From: Roseiarcus sp963761435
GTDB taxonomy: Bacteria > Pseudomonadota > Alphaproteobacteria > Rhizobiales > Beijerinckiaceae
Assembly (NCBI GenBank): GCA_963761435.1
Contig: CAVXHJ010000001.1
Coordinates: 558,001 to 622,000 of the forward strand
DNA: 64,000 nt
Reading direction: 5' to 3'
Part shown: piece by piece, positions 34,369 through 43,961 of the stretch
Numbering within the stretch: position 1 is the first letter of the stretch
Layout: the number at the start of each line of letters is the position of its first letter
Translations under genes and position numbers: made by a program
Notes under the pieces: generated by a model
Databases searched by the model: none
Seen by the model: only the letters and a program-made list of their open reading frames with translations
Told to the model about the DNA's origin: nothing

Positions 34369-36390
34369 TTACGTTCGGGTGACCAAAAGGGGTGGCCGCC
34401 CAGGCGCGCTTTCACGACTCTGGCGGCCGTTTGTGCGTGAACGATTGTTGAGGAGCCAGGACTGCATGGCGAGTATCGCCCACAAGCGCGATCCGGCATT
34501 GTCCCTCGCCGATTGATGATCCAGCCATAGCTCGCGAACCTGGCGCTGGTCAAACACGCCGGTCGCGGAAATCTGCGTGGAACACAAAAGACTCTCCGCC
34601 CATTCCCGCAGGTCGCCGCGCAACCACCGGTCCAGTGGGATGGCAAACCCCTGTTTGGGGCGATCCTGCAATTCGCGCGGGAGGTAGCGGCAAAGAATGT
34701 CCCGAAGGATGCGCTTTCCGGTGCGGCCCTTAATCTTGGCGCTGAGGGGCAATCGCCAAGCGAGTTCCACCACTCGCCGGTCAAGGAACGGCGCGCGCGT
34801 CTCGAGCGACGCGCTCATCGCGGCGCGATCGACCTTCACCAGGATATCGCCTGGCAGATATGTGACAGCGTCGGTCGCCATCATCCACTCTTCGCGCCCA
34901 AGGAGTTCGTCCTGCGCGGCGCGAACATACACCTGGTCGGGCTCCGTCGCCGGTTGCAGCAGCACTGAAGCTGGATCCGGGAAAGTACTCACGATCTCTT
35001 GATAGAGACCTTTGAAATCGTCGGCGCGAGTGATGGCGCCGCCAAATTTCGACAGTTTATCAAGAGTGGTGACAGGAAGTCCGAGATAGCGCGCCGACGG
35101 GCGCAGTAGCGATTGCTCCCTCGCTCCAACTGCCTGCAACGCCGTTACAGCGCGCCCCGCTGCTCTTCGGCCGAAGGCTGGAAAAGCAGTCGCAAGGCGC
35201 CAAAGGCCCGGAGCGAAAGTGTAGCGATTGTAACCGCCGAAGATCTCATCCCCGCCGTCGCCGGAGAGCGCGACGGTCACGTGTTGTCGCGTCAGCCTCG
35301 ACAATAGAATGGTTGGGATTTGCGACGAGTCCGCGAAGGGCTCGTCATAGATGCTGGGCAAGTCCGGCACTACCGAGAGCGCGTCCGATTCGGTGACTAT
35401 GAACTCCGTGTGCTCAGAGCCAAGATGCGCCGCCACTCGGCGCGCGTGCTCCGCCTCATTGAAACGTGCGTCCTCAAAACCGATCGAGAAAGTGCGTATC
35501 TTTCGTCTGGAGGCGCGCTGCATGAGCGCAGCCAGGAGAGAAGAGTCGACGCCGCCGGAAAGGAAGCATCCGAGGGGAACGTCGCTTAGCATCTGCGATG
35601 ATACGACGCCCCTGAGGCACGCTTCGACTCGATCACACAATTCGGGGTAGTTTTCATCAAGCCGCGCGCGCACGCCCTCCGAGGCGACGCTTTCCAGCGA
35701 CCAGTAGGGTTGAGGCTCGGGCCTCTCCGAGGCGGACGTAAAGGTTAGGAGAGCGCCCGGGGGCAGCTTACGGATTCCGCGGAAGATTGTCATAGGCTCC
35801 GGAATGTATGCAAAACGCATGAATGCAGTGACAGCCTCCTTGTTGATCGGATTGTCGAACCCCGAATATGCGACAAGCGCTTTGAGCTCGGAGCCGAAGA
35901 TCAGGGCGTCGTTCGTCCATCCGTAGTAGAGGGGCTTCTCTCCAAGCCGGTCACGAACCAGGGTTAAGGCGCGCTTCGATCGGTCCCAAAGGGCGAACGC
36001 GAACATTCCGCAAGCCCGGTCGAGCGTTGGTTTGAGCCCCCAAGAAGCGACGGCGGCGAGCAGTGTCTCGGTATCAGAATGACCACGCCATGCGGGGGCT
36101 GCGCCCTCATCTTCAAGCCTGCGCCGCAGATCGAGGTGATTGTAGATCTCGCCGTTGAAAACAATCACGAAACGTCCAGCGAAGTCCTCCATCGGCTGTG
36201 CGCCGGCGTGAGACAAATCGAGGATGGAGAGGCGGCGGTGGGCAATCGCCACTCCGCATTGAATATCGACCCACTCGCCCCCCGCGTCAGGTCCACGGTG
36301 TCTAACGGCGTGGGCCATGCCGCGGACCTCGGCGCGGATTTCGGCGCCGGCCTCCCGACGAGAAAGCCAAAGTCCGGCTATGCCGCACAT
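34369..36390 (-). CDS. asnB: asparagine synthase (glutamine-hydrolysing)-type amidotransferase
   Basis: 673 residues. The N-terminal glutaminase begins MCGIAGLW with the catalytic Cys2 and has HRRLSILDLS and FNGEIYNH. The synthetase half carries the PPi-loop SGGVDSSLLAAL at 278-289, then VALSGDGGDEIFGGYNRY and ETRAPFLDRRVVELAWRLP. Free-standing AsnB makes asparagine. In polysaccharide loci such as those with WbpS, paralogues instead amidate uronic acids, which fits the UDP-sugar dehydrogenase here. In exosortase-linked EPS loci an AsnB paralogue is also common. The ATG start at 36390 is fixed by Cys2. Confidence 0.88.
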   Translation of the reverse strand: MCGIAGLWLSRREAGAEIRAEVRGMAHAVRHRGPDAGGEWVDIQCGVAIAHRRLSILDLSHAGAQPMEDFAGRFVIVFNGEIYNHLDLRRRLEDEGAAPAWRGHSDTETLLAAVASWGLKPTLDRACGMFAFALWDRSKRALTLVRDRLGEKPLYYGWTNDALIFGSELKALVAYSGFDNPINKEAVTAFMRFAYIPEPMTIFRGIRKLPPGALLTFTSASERPEPQPYWSLESVASEGVRARLDENYPELCDRVEACLRGVVSSQMLSDVPLGCFLSGGVDSSLLAALMQRASRRKIRTFSIGFEDARFNEAEHARRVAAHLGSEHTEFIVTESDALSVVPDLPSIYDEPFADSSQIPTILLSRLTRQHVTVALSGDGGDEIFGGYNRYTFAPGLWRLATAFPAFGRRAAGRAVTALQAVGAREQSLLRPSARYLGLPVTTLDKLSKFGGAITRADDFKGLYQEIVSTFPDPASVLLQPATEPDQVYVRAAQDELLGREEWMMATDAVTYLPGDILVKVDRAAMSASLETRAPFLDRRVVELAWRLPLSAKIKGRTGKRILRDILCRYLPRELQDRPKQGFAIPLDRWLRGDLREWAESLLCSTQISATGVFDQRQVRELWLDHQSARDNAGSRLWAILAMQSWLLNNRSRTNGRQSRESAPGRPPLLVTRT

Positions 36391-36592
36391 GCCAGAAGCC
36401 TATTCCCCGTGGCGCATTGTCCGGCGCATCCCTGTATCTCAGTTCGAGCCTGACACGCCAGCCACCTAAGACAGGTGTCGATATTCATTTCGGACAATAG
36501 CCTGAGCGCGGACATTTGTCCGTCTGCCCCTCCTGCCTTTGATAACAGCTGGATCGAGGTGACTTTAGAAAAGATACGCCGCATGCTGGACA

Positions 36593-37771
36593 TCAGTGCG
36601 TACGGATCAATCGCCGGCCGCGCGTTAGAAGAAGTAGTGGTATTTCCAACAGCGCTGGAACCATGTCATCACGAGAGAAAATAGCAAACTCTGGAGTATC
36701 CCTAACGGAGCGAAGGTATTCGTGGATCGAAAGGCGACCGTGCGAAATCTCCCCGAACGCAGCCAAGAGGTCGGCAGTCATATGGACCCACTTAAACCCG
36801 CCAAGCGCGTGGACGTTCTCGATTGATTGATTGTTGGCTACTTTCCAAAGGAGGTACGTAAAATCGACTCCGGCGCGTGCGCCCAATGAATGCCAAGTCC
36901 AAAAGCGAGCATTGATGTCGAGCAGTTTGAATTTGCTGTCTTTAGGGTCGTGCTTGAATTCGAGCTCCGCAACTCCAGAATACCGCAAACTGCCGAGAAT
37001 CTGACTTGCCACGCTCTCGATTTCTGGCAGTTGGACGGTCTCCACGAACGAGCTGCTGTAGCCAAAATCCACTGGATACTGCCGTGTGCGCCGCGCTACC
37101 AAAGAGCCAACTGGCCGGCCTTCCAAACAGAGGCAAGCAAAAGAAAATTGATGCTTGCCTCCACCGTCGATCAACTCTTGGATGATGACCATGCTAGGGT
37201 CAACCAGAAGCACCGCGGAATCGTAAAGTTCGAGCAATCTGCTCCGATCTCGTGCAAGCCAGGCCTTGGACCGCGTAAACCGATTGAGCGTCTCCCTGTA
37301 AGCGGGCTTCAGCACCACCGGGAATTCCAAGTCGATCAACTCAACCTCTTTGCGGTTGCGGGGGAAAAAGGATTTCGGATGGCTCACCCCTAAATCGGAT
37401 GCCAATCGATAAGTAAGCCGTTTGTCATAAGCCCACCGCATCACGTCCCATTCGGGCGTGGTTAGGCGGTATTGCAATCCCAGCGGCCCACGATTCCGAG
37501 CCACCAGCCTGGCGGTTTCATCGCTCGCCGAAAAGAGAACCCAGCCGTCGAGTTTATGATGCCGACCAAGCTCCTTGAGCCATTCCACCTTCTCCTGCTC
37601 CGATGCGTTCGGCCAGCGCAACGATCGCTTGCAATAGCGCGACATTGACGCAAGACGATTTCTGCCGGTCAAAACCCACACCGGGATTTTGTGACGACCA
37701 AGGCTTCGAACAAGCGCGAGCCCGCCCGGGTTGCTGTCCAGCACCAATGCTCCTGGCGCAACGTTACTCAT
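36593..37771 (-). CDS. ATP-grasp domain ligase
   Basis: 392 residues from the ATG at 37771, whose first bases overlap the TGA of the FAD-oxidoreductase gene (TGATG), a sign of coupled translation. The N-terminal Rossmann part GALVLDSNPGGLALVRSLG is followed by ATP-grasp elements: the Lys of FPVVLKPAYRE, MVIIQELIDGGGKHQFSFACL (ATP-binding strand) and LEFKHDPKDSKFKLLDINARFW (the Mg-binding Glu/Asn pair). Such enzymes join a carboxylate to an amine or thiol using ATP. The acceptor is unknown; amide decoration of the surface polymer or its precursor is an inference from the neighbours. Confidence 0.8.
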   Translation of the reverse strand: MSNVAPGALVLDSNPGGLALVRSLGRHKIPVWVLTGRNRLASMSRYCKRSLRWPNASEQEKVEWLKELGRHHKLDGWVLFSASDETARLVARNRGPLGLQYRLTTPEWDVMRWAYDKRLTYRLASDLGVSHPKSFFPRNRKEVELIDLEFPVVLKPAYRETLNRFTRSKAWLARDRSRLLELYDSAVLLVDPSMVIIQELIDGGGKHQFSFACLCLEGRPVGSLVARRTRQYPVDFGYSSSFVETVQLPEIESVASQILGSLRYSGVAELEFKHDPKDSKFKLLDINARFWTWHSLGARAGVDFTYLLWKVANNQSIENVHALGGFKWVHMTADLLAAFGEISHGRLSIHEYLRSVRDTPEFAIFSRDDMVPALLEIPLLLLTRGRRLIRTH

Positions 37772-39012
37772 CAACTCGCGTCAGCTCGCGCGGAATATAT
37801 CCGCGGCGAAAGTCCGCTCGGTCGTGGTCGCAACCCGAGTTTGAGCGCGATTGATTCCGATATACTGCGCGCGCAATATTGCGTCCCTGCAACAAACCTA
37901 AATAGCGGGCCAAGACTAAGCGCCGCAGCGGCGCCTGCAAAATACAGTCCTCCAGTTGATGATTCAAAACGACGACTTACTAGGGGATAGCCATGTAGGC
38001 GAGAAATCGAACGATATAGGTCTCCGTTCATGAACGAATACCGGGAGATATTGATGTGAAAGCCCGTGGCCAAGAGTAAATGATCTGTCAATCAACTCGC
38101 GCCGTCGCTCAATTCTATTTTAAGTCTATTCCCGTTTACGGTGACGCGGGTGATATCAGTCGAAGTCTTTACGTGAGCCCGACCGATGCGTGCGTTGAGC
38201 CACGAGGATACCGCGGGGCGGACGCATCGGTGGGCTATCGGGGCTCGAAGCCGGTAGGGGAGCGAGGCAAAAAGCCGCGGCCGCGCTGCAATTTGGTCCA
38301 ATCCCAACGGCCCAACGTCCGTTCCCGGGTCAAGGCGCGAAAGAAAATGTCGCTGCAGACGCCGGGCCGGATTGGCGCTGGAAAGCCAAATCACACGATT
38401 TGCGCGAACAACAATCTCGACGTCCGCGCCGCTTTCTAGCAGTAGCGCTGCGGATTCGAATGCGCTTTGGCCCGCGCCAACCACGACGACGCGTTTGTCC
38501 GCGAACCTCTGGAAATCGACATGGTCTGAAGAATGCGACACTTTCTCAGAAGGCAGACCGGAGAAAAGTTCAGGAACATGGGCAAATGGACCGATGCCCC
38601 CAGCGACAATCACGTATTTTGCCTGCACGGCTTGGCCGTCGCTCAGCGACAGGAGGAATCCCTTCGACGACCGAACGAGGTCGGAAACTCGCCTGTGGTC
38701 GCACTCAGGCACAACGTTATGCTGGAACCAGTGACCGTAGGCGATGAAGTCTTCGCGCGGTATCCGATCCGTAAACTCCCTCTCGGCCTGCGCAGCATAG
38801 TCGTCGAGGCAAAACCCTGCGCTCGGATTCCCTATACTGGATGAGCGCTTCGAAGACCGAAGAAGCATGCCACGAGGCATTCGGCGCCGCCAGAACTCCA
38901 TTGGCTCGCCAAACACGAGTGTAGGTATTCCCCGTGCGAGCAAATGGGCTGCGACGGCTAGTCCGTATGGGCCAGCGCCGATTACGGCCGCAGTGCATTC
39001 GCTATCCCTCAC
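37771..39012 (-). pseudogene. FAD-dependent oxidoreductase interrupted by one in-frame TGA
   Basis: A flavoprotein of about 413 codons starting with a GTG at 39012. It shows VIGAGPYGLAVAAHLL (FAD Rossmann) and VVVVGAGQSAFESAALL (NAD(P) Rossmann), as in the flavin monooxygenase/lysine N-hydroxylase-like group, then the C-terminal HLLLATGFHINIS and GLYFAGAAAALSLGP. The frame is broken only by TGA at 38092-38094: GGC GCG AGT TGA TTG ACA. A single T-to-C change gives AGTCGA, S-R-L-T-D-H, which fits the family. That change restores a GAGTC site, the motif implicated in the other lesions. The downstream stop overlaps the ATP-grasp start. It may hydroxylate or oxidise an amine/sugar; the substrate is unknown. 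Confidence 0.75.
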
Positions 39013-39250
39013 TTCTTTGGCTCCGATGGAAAGAGGACGAAAACTCGATCAGCAATCCATGGCGGCTCCGACTGATTCCGTAATCCCGAAGCCCTGCTCC
39101 TCCCTCGATCTTCCCAGCGCCAATCATATGCATGGAGACTGTCGGGCGCCGATGGGCCAAGCGCTCTTTCAGCTGCATTACAAAGAGGCTGTCGGGGAGT
39201 TCCGAGCGCGCAACTGCGCTTTATCCTCGTTTGGTGTATATACAAATATC

Positions 39251-40315
39251 CTACGCTTTTTCTGCAGCTAAACTGATAGTGCTCGCGACAGTCGGAAGAA
39301 TACTGCGGAGCGAATATAATTCCTCTACCCGTTTGCGACCGTTTTCCCCCATTGCCCGTCGCAGCAAGGCGCCGCCTCTCATCCGGCGCAGACGATCACG
39401 CCACTCATCGGGGGTTCCCGCGAACAAACCGCAACCAGTATCAACGACTTTAAGATTCGCGCCTACCGGCGAGGCGATAACCGGAACCCCACACGCCATG
39501 TATTGAATCAATTTCAGCGCGCATTTACCCTTCGCCCATTCATCGTCGAACAGCGGCATGACGCCAACGTCAAACGTGTTGATGAGACGAACTTCGGTTT
39601 CTTCGCTCCACGGCACGTGCACGACATCGACGCGCTCTATTTCGGGACAGCGCCCGCCAATCACCACGAAGCGAAGCGGCCCCTCTCGGGCGACGTCCGC
39701 CAAAGGTTGGATCAATTCGGACAAATAGACTGAAGTCGACGGCGATCCGATCCAGCCTACAGTGAAAATGTCCTCTCTTTTGCGTGGCTCGTATTTGTAG
39801 CGATCTGTATCAACGACAGTCGGCGTCAAGATCGTTCTCGGATTCCAGCGTCGCGCATAATCGGCAAGATAATTGTTCCCGGCCATGACGGCCGCCGCCC
39901 GAGAGAGAATCGGGTTAAATTTATCCTTCAGGAGGAAAGAGACTCGCTTAAATCTGGCCGCTCTATATTTCAAGAAAAATGCGTCGTCCAGATCGTATAT
40001 GTATGGAATCCTAATTAATCGAGATTCTACGATTCCTGGCATCAAAGGAAATAGCTCTAGGTGCAAAATAGCAATATCGTAGTCACGCTGCCGCAACAGA
40101 AGTATCATTCTTTCAAAATAGTCCGCGAGCAATTTGCGCCGTGAATAGGCGCGTCCTTGGAACGTCTTCCGCAAATAGTCGTCCCCCAATAGTCCACTGA
40201 CGCTGAGTTCGATGCCGTACGCGCGCAAGCCTGGACCATACTGCATCAATCTATATCGCGGGCTGGCCGCCTGAGGTCCGTAAAGCGACAAGCCCAATAC
40301 CTTGAGCACTCTCAA
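39251..40315 (-). CDS. GT4-like glycosyltransferase
   Basis: About 354 residues, taking the TTG at 40315 as start because family-like sequence begins at LRVLKVLGLSLYGPQAASPRYRL and TTGA overlaps the stop of the small upstream frame. It has the two Rossmann domains of the GT-B fold: IYDLDDAFF and GNNYLADYARRW in the first, TVGWIGSPSTSVYL, VPWSEETEV and DEWAKGKCALKLIQYMACGVPVIASPVGAN in the second. It should add a sugar to the lipid-linked repeat unit at the cytoplasmic face of the membrane. Donor and acceptor are unknown. Confidence 0.82.
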   Translation of the reverse strand: MRVLKVLGLSLYGPQAASPRYRLMQYGPGLRAYGIELSVSGLLGDDYLRKTFQGRAYSRRKLLADYFERMILLLRQRDYDIAILHLELFPLMPGIVESRLIRIPYIYDLDDAFFLKYRAARFKRVSFLLKDKFNPILSRAAAVMAGNNYLADYARRWNPRTILTPTVVDTDRYKYEPRKREDIFTVGWIGSPSTSVYLSELIQPLADVAREGPLRFVVIGGRCPEIERVDVVHVPWSEETEVRLINTFDVGVMPLFDDEWAKGKCALKLIQYMACGVPVIASPVGANLKVVDTGCGLFAGTPDEWRDRLRRMRGGALLRRAMGENGRKRVEELYSLRSILPTVASTISLAAEKA

Positions 40316-40593
40316 CAATCGACCGCTGACAAGTGCCCCGGGAGAGCACGCCAAATTTTGCCTTGCCGCGCCCGTTGGTGAGAGAGGAAATGAGACGGCT
40401 TCACGGATTCAATGTCCTTAATCCCGCATGCGCGTACACCTTGGATCAGCAGAGGTAGCGAAACCACATAGGGTCCGAGCGGGGCCTGGAAAAGCACGCG
40501 CACACGATGCCCAGCTTTGAGCGCCGAGTCATTTGAATAACTGATCAATGTTGTCCGTTCAGATGAGACCAGCCGGATGGCCCGGGCTTTCAT
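40312..40593 (-). CDS. small ORF, possibly coupled to the glycosyltransferase
   Basis: 93 codons from an ATG, ending in TGA that overlaps the next gene's TTG (TTGA). It contains a plausible strand-helix pattern (GHRVRVLFQAPLGPYVVSLPLLIQGVRACG) but no family was recognised. It could be the fragment of a lost glycosyltransferase. Support rests on the overlap alone. Confidence 0.3.
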   Translation of the reverse strand: MKARAIRLVSSERTTLISYSNDSALKAGHRVRVLFQAPLGPYVVSLPLLIQGVRACGIKDIESVKPSHFLSHQRARQGKIWRALPGHLSAVDC

Positions 40594-40635
40594 TCGTCCA
40601 AAGATGGTTTGGGCCGCTGACGAACATTTGCGCGA

Positions 40636-41601
40636 TCAACAGGACCAATTCTGAGAATTATCATCTGTAGGCCTAATAATTTCCTTGTAGTGCTGATTGG
40701 CTTCGGCAATCGTCAGACTGACAAGATCTCCGCTTTTGATTAATTGACCTGCGAAGCGCGCAATCTCTTCGAACGCTATCTTCATGCTGGGTGCAGTTAT
40801 TAGATTATGGGGATGAAACCACATATGCACGTAACTGCCATGCCGAACCGCGTTCCGAAGCATGGATTTCCACCGACAGACGGTCGCTGAAATCGGGACC
40901 AGGGCCCGCGCGCCCGACGGCCAATTCAGGAAGTGGCCGGCAGGAGAGATGCACCAACCTTCCCGCATCACTGGCCTATCCGCCGACCCACGGTCCCAGA
41001 TATTCCATTCATTCACCAAATCCCCCAACCGGCTGAACTTGCCGTCGGAACGGGGGTCTCGATAGGAGTTGAATCCCGCGCAGCGCAGCTGGAGGAGATG
41101 GCCCGTCGCCCTACGAGGAAAGACAATCGTCCTCGGCGTGTCTCCCAATGTTGGAAATAATCTCGACGCGAGTTCGATCTCGAGCTTTACCGCATGAGCG
41201 GGCGTTTCCTCGGACAGCGAGAGGTGCGTGGCGCCATGCCAGGCCATCTCGAAGCCGGCGGATGACATGGATCGATAGAAACTGGCGCCTCGCCACCCGT
41301 CCAGTTTGCCTTGACGGAGCGCAGGCAGTATCCAGGTGAACCATTCAGGACGAAGCGCCGCTAGTTGCTCGATCAGAGGGATCTGTTCCAGCAACAAGTC
41401 GACTTCGGCGGCGAAGCATGTGACAAACGCCGCAGTGGAATTCAACGCGTTGTCGCTCAATATTCTGATTATGAATTCATAGGCCGCCCTGAGCCTCGCA
41501 TCATCGATTACACCACTACGGATGACGGCGCTATTATTTGCCATTCCCCAAAGACCTTCACAATCTAGAGACAACGTAAAGACTGCTCGGTCTAAATTCA
41601 T
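40636..41601 (-). CDS. polysaccharide deacetylase family protein
   Basis: 321 residues with an NodB-like homology domain. FTLSLDCEGLWGM supplies the first motif (SLDxE), HGATHLSL the metal-binding His motif, then TIVFPRRATGHLL, MREGWCISPAGHFLNW and HMWFHPHNL near the end. These metal enzymes remove N- or O-acetyl groups from polysaccharides or lipid-linked sugars. There is no signal peptide, so it may act in the cytoplasm on the precursor. Its stop and start lie within a run of minus-strand genes with short gaps (8 bp to the upstream glycosyltransferase). One of two deacetylases in the locus. Confidence 0.8.
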   Translation of the reverse strand: MNLDRAVFTLSLDCEGLWGMANNSAVIRSGVIDDARLRAAYEFIIRILSDNALNSTAAFVTCFAAEVDLLLEQIPLIEQLAALRPEWFTWILPALRQGKLDGWRGASFYRSMSSAGFEMAWHGATHLSLSEETPAHAVKLEIELASRLFPTLGDTPRTIVFPRRATGHLLQLRCAGFNSYRDPRSDGKFSRLGDLVNEWNIWDRGSADRPVMREGWCISPAGHFLNWPSGARALVPISATVCRWKSMLRNAVRHGSYVHMWFHPHNLITAPSMKIAFEEIARFAGQLIKSGDLVSLTIAEANQHYKEIIRPTDDNSQNWSC

Positions 41602-41609
41602 ATTATTTG

Positions 41610-42818
41610 TTAGTCTAACTCTGCCTTGCTCAATTGCCGGTAGATTTCCTCATATTGAGCAGCGCCAGTTTCGAGGGAAAACAATCTGGTCGCTGTTTGC
41701 CTGCATCTGCCGGCCGTTTGTGGGTTACGAGCAAGCTGCACCAATTTTTGCATACCCGTGACCAATGTCTGTTTAGAAAAATCTCGCAATACGACCCCGA
41801 CGTCGTCGCCTTCGAGAATCTCTTTCATATCCCCAACGCCAGCGTTGGATAGGCAGGGCACACCACAACCAAGATACTCCGCCACCTTAGTCGGGGCGCT
41901 CGCCAGCTTGGAATAGGCCGGTTTGATTATTGCTGCGCCCGCCGACATACGGCGCACCAAATTCGGGACTTCGGCAGGGTCGGCACCCTTGACCTCGATA
42001 AGCAATGGATCGATGCCGGCGCGGGCGATGGAATCGTTGATCAAGCCGTGTTCGGTCCTATTGACGACCAGCATTCGGGCCGTCGGAACGATTTCGCGCA
42101 GGGCTTGAAAGCAGCGCAATGTTTCGTCGAACAGATACCAACTGCCTACCGTTCCCAGATAGCCAAGGACGAATGGCTCGTCCAAATTGCGGCCACCGAT
42201 ATAGAAGCGATCCAAGTCGGCGCAGGTAGGGATCACCGAAATTGGCGGCGTCCTCTTTGAGAGGTAGGGGAACGTCGCGATTTCTTTTGCCGAAGCATGA
42301 GTCAGCGTTACGATATGGTCTGCGGACAGGAACAATAGTTTTTCGACTCGCTTCGCGGTTCTATAGAGCCAGCTGTTGCGCGGCCAGAGTCCGCCATCCA
42401 CTCGCTCGTCTACCCAGAACCCTCTGATATCAAATAGAAGCTTCGTCTTGGTGGAGCGGCACACCGCCAAAGCCATGACTGCCGGCACATAGCTCCTGAC
42501 GTGCACCACTCTTATTCGATGCCTCAGCGTAATCCACATGGCCAGAGTTCCTCCGGCAAGGATGTCCCACCCGGTCGCCGCTGTGCTGGGCGATTTGTGA
42601 TAAATCAGCGATGTCCATCGAATGGAGACCGCCTCCGTGCGGCGACGTAACGCCTCAACTTTCGACTTCTCCGCCAAGTCCTTTGGCTTCTCGAAGCTTA
42701 TGAGATAAATACGATGATCGATCGCAAGCTTCTCGAGATAAGCGAGGACCTGGCTCTGCCCGAGGGGCTCAAGGAGGCCGTCATAGCTAATATACAAAAC
42801 CGCTGGTGGGCTTGTCAT
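41610..42818 (-). CDS. GT4 family glycosyltransferase
   Basis: 402 residues of GT-B fold. The N-terminal half starts AVLYISYDGLLEPLGQSQVLAYLEKLA and contains VVHVRSYVPAVMALA and FDIRGFWVDERVDGG. The donor-binding half shows VLGYLGTVGSWYLFDETLRCF, IIKPAYSKLASAPTKVAEYLGCGVPCLSNAGVGD (the EX7E region) and EEIYRQL at the end. Retaining glycosyltransferases of this type use NDP-sugars to extend lipid-linked oligosaccharides. The start is the ATG at 42818. No Shine-Dalgarno sequence is evident, so translation may be coupled or leaderless. Confidence 0.87.
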   Translation of the reverse strand: MTSPPAVLYISYDGLLEPLGQSQVLAYLEKLAIDHRIYLISFEKPKDLAEKSKVEALRRRTEAVSIRWTSLIYHKSPSTAATGWDILAGGTLAMWITLRHRIRVVHVRSYVPAVMALAVCRSTKTKLLFDIRGFWVDERVDGGLWPRNSWLYRTAKRVEKLLFLSADHIVTLTHASAKEIATFPYLSKRTPPISVIPTCADLDRFYIGGRNLDEPFVLGYLGTVGSWYLFDETLRCFQALREIVPTARMLVVNRTEHGLINDSIARAGIDPLLIEVKGADPAEVPNLVRRMSAGAAIIKPAYSKLASAPTKVAEYLGCGVPCLSNAGVGDMKEILEGDDVGVVLRDFSKQTLVTGMQKLVQLARNPQTAGRCRQTATRLFSLETGAAQYEEIYRQLSKAELD

Positions 42819-42942
42819 CAGGAGACTAGTGGTTCACTTGGTCGAGCAAGGTAAGCGGAAACGTCGATCACCAAATACGGTATTTCCGGTCCGCCAAACT
42901 CAACCGCTAACTCGACTACTGCGCTATTGGGACTCCAAGGCC

Positions 42943-43914
42943 TCATGGGCTCCTAAGCCCGCCCAGCGCCCGAAATCTTGCCTCCGTGATTGTCGATCCG
43001 AACATTGTAAAGCGCTTATGCAGCCAGTTCGAGGGGCGTGAGAACTGCTCGCCTGTCAGGAGCACATGATCAAGACCCGCAGCTTGGATAAGTTCCGGTT
43101 GCGACGCGCGCGCGCTCCCGTTGGCGAACGCGTATACGGTCGGCCGAATCCCCAAGCGTGTTTTGAAAAACCTTATGCATTTATTAATGTCCTCAGTTAG
43201 ATAGGCGTCGGTCTCTTCGGCCATTGTGGCGTGCTCGAATGAATGGGCCCCAATCTCGTGCCAAGATGCGACCTGCCGAGCCTCCTCGATCGACATGACC
43301 GGAGTGGGGCGAAAACCATCGAAACGTTGGAAATCCGGCTCGAGTTTTGCAAATATCTCTTTCTGCTTGGCGATTGGGCAGTTCTTCAAAGCCTTTGACG
43401 CGCGCAGACCAGATTTGATCCGTTCGTCGGGATCCGCGCCGGCGGGCAGCCCAGGGAGTGGCGTCTCTCGCAACAACGCGGTCGGCGCGGTTCGGACAAA
43501 ATCTTGCAGCTGAACATTCATCGGCGGCAAGCCGCTGTCCAACGCAGCGGGGATGAGATTTTGATTGACGCGCAGTCCATGCTTTTCGACTATCGGAACG
43601 ACAACCTCGATAAAATCCTTATATCCGTCATCGAATGAAAGGATTAGCGGAGGCCTGCCGCCGAAATTACGCAACCCCAAATCGGCGAAAGTAACGATCG
43701 CGAATCTTCGCTTCAACCAAGAGACAAGTTCGTCAAAAAGCGCCGGCTTCATCGCCGCGCCGGCGCTGCCCTCTGCGTCGTCGACCCGGTGAAAGTTCAG
43801 GATCGCGAGTGCCTGCGAGCGGGCGAGAGCAGGAATTCGGGCTCCCGCGGCGAAGTTGGAGCCGAGAATTGACAGAGCGAGCGGCTTCAAAGATGCGCCG
43901 AGAGAACCAATCAT
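42943..43914 (-). CDS. polysaccharide deacetylase (NodB domain)
   Basis: 323 residues. LAILNFHRVDD near residue 40 is followed by the classic motif 1 LILSFDDGYKDF (catalytic Asp and metal Asp) and motif 2 HEIGAHSFEHATM (HSxxH, metal His). A long insert of about 70 residues lies between these motifs. PTVYAFANGSA is motif 3 with Asn. It removes acetyl groups from GlcNAc-type sugars. The N-terminal segment (SLKPLALSILG) is weakly hydrophobic and not a clear signal peptide. Confidence 0.85.
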   Translation of the reverse strand: MIGSLGASLKPLALSILGSNFAAGARIPALARSQALAILNFHRVDDAEGSAGAAMKPALFDELVSWLKRRFAIVTFADLGLRNFGGRPPLILSFDDGYKDFIEVVVPIVEKHGLRVNQNLIPAALDSGLPPMNVQLQDFVRTAPTALLRETPLPGLPAGADPDERIKSGLRASKALKNCPIAKQKEIFAKLEPDFQRFDGFRPTPVMSIEEARQVASWHEIGAHSFEHATMAEETDAYLTEDINKCIRFFKTRLGIRPTVYAFANGSARASQPELIQAAGLDHVLLTGEQFSRPSNWLHKRFTMFGSTITEARFRALGGLRSP

Positions 43915-43961
43915 GCGCGCGCTTCACTCACGCGGCGAGAAGCAAGAAAAATTGCGGCCAT

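Noticed and set aside
38092..38094. In-frame TGA as a selenocysteine or readthrough codon in the FAD oxidoreductase
   Set aside because: No SECIS-like hairpin follows, the position is not a redox residue, and one base change restores Arg and a GAGTC site shared with the other lesions.
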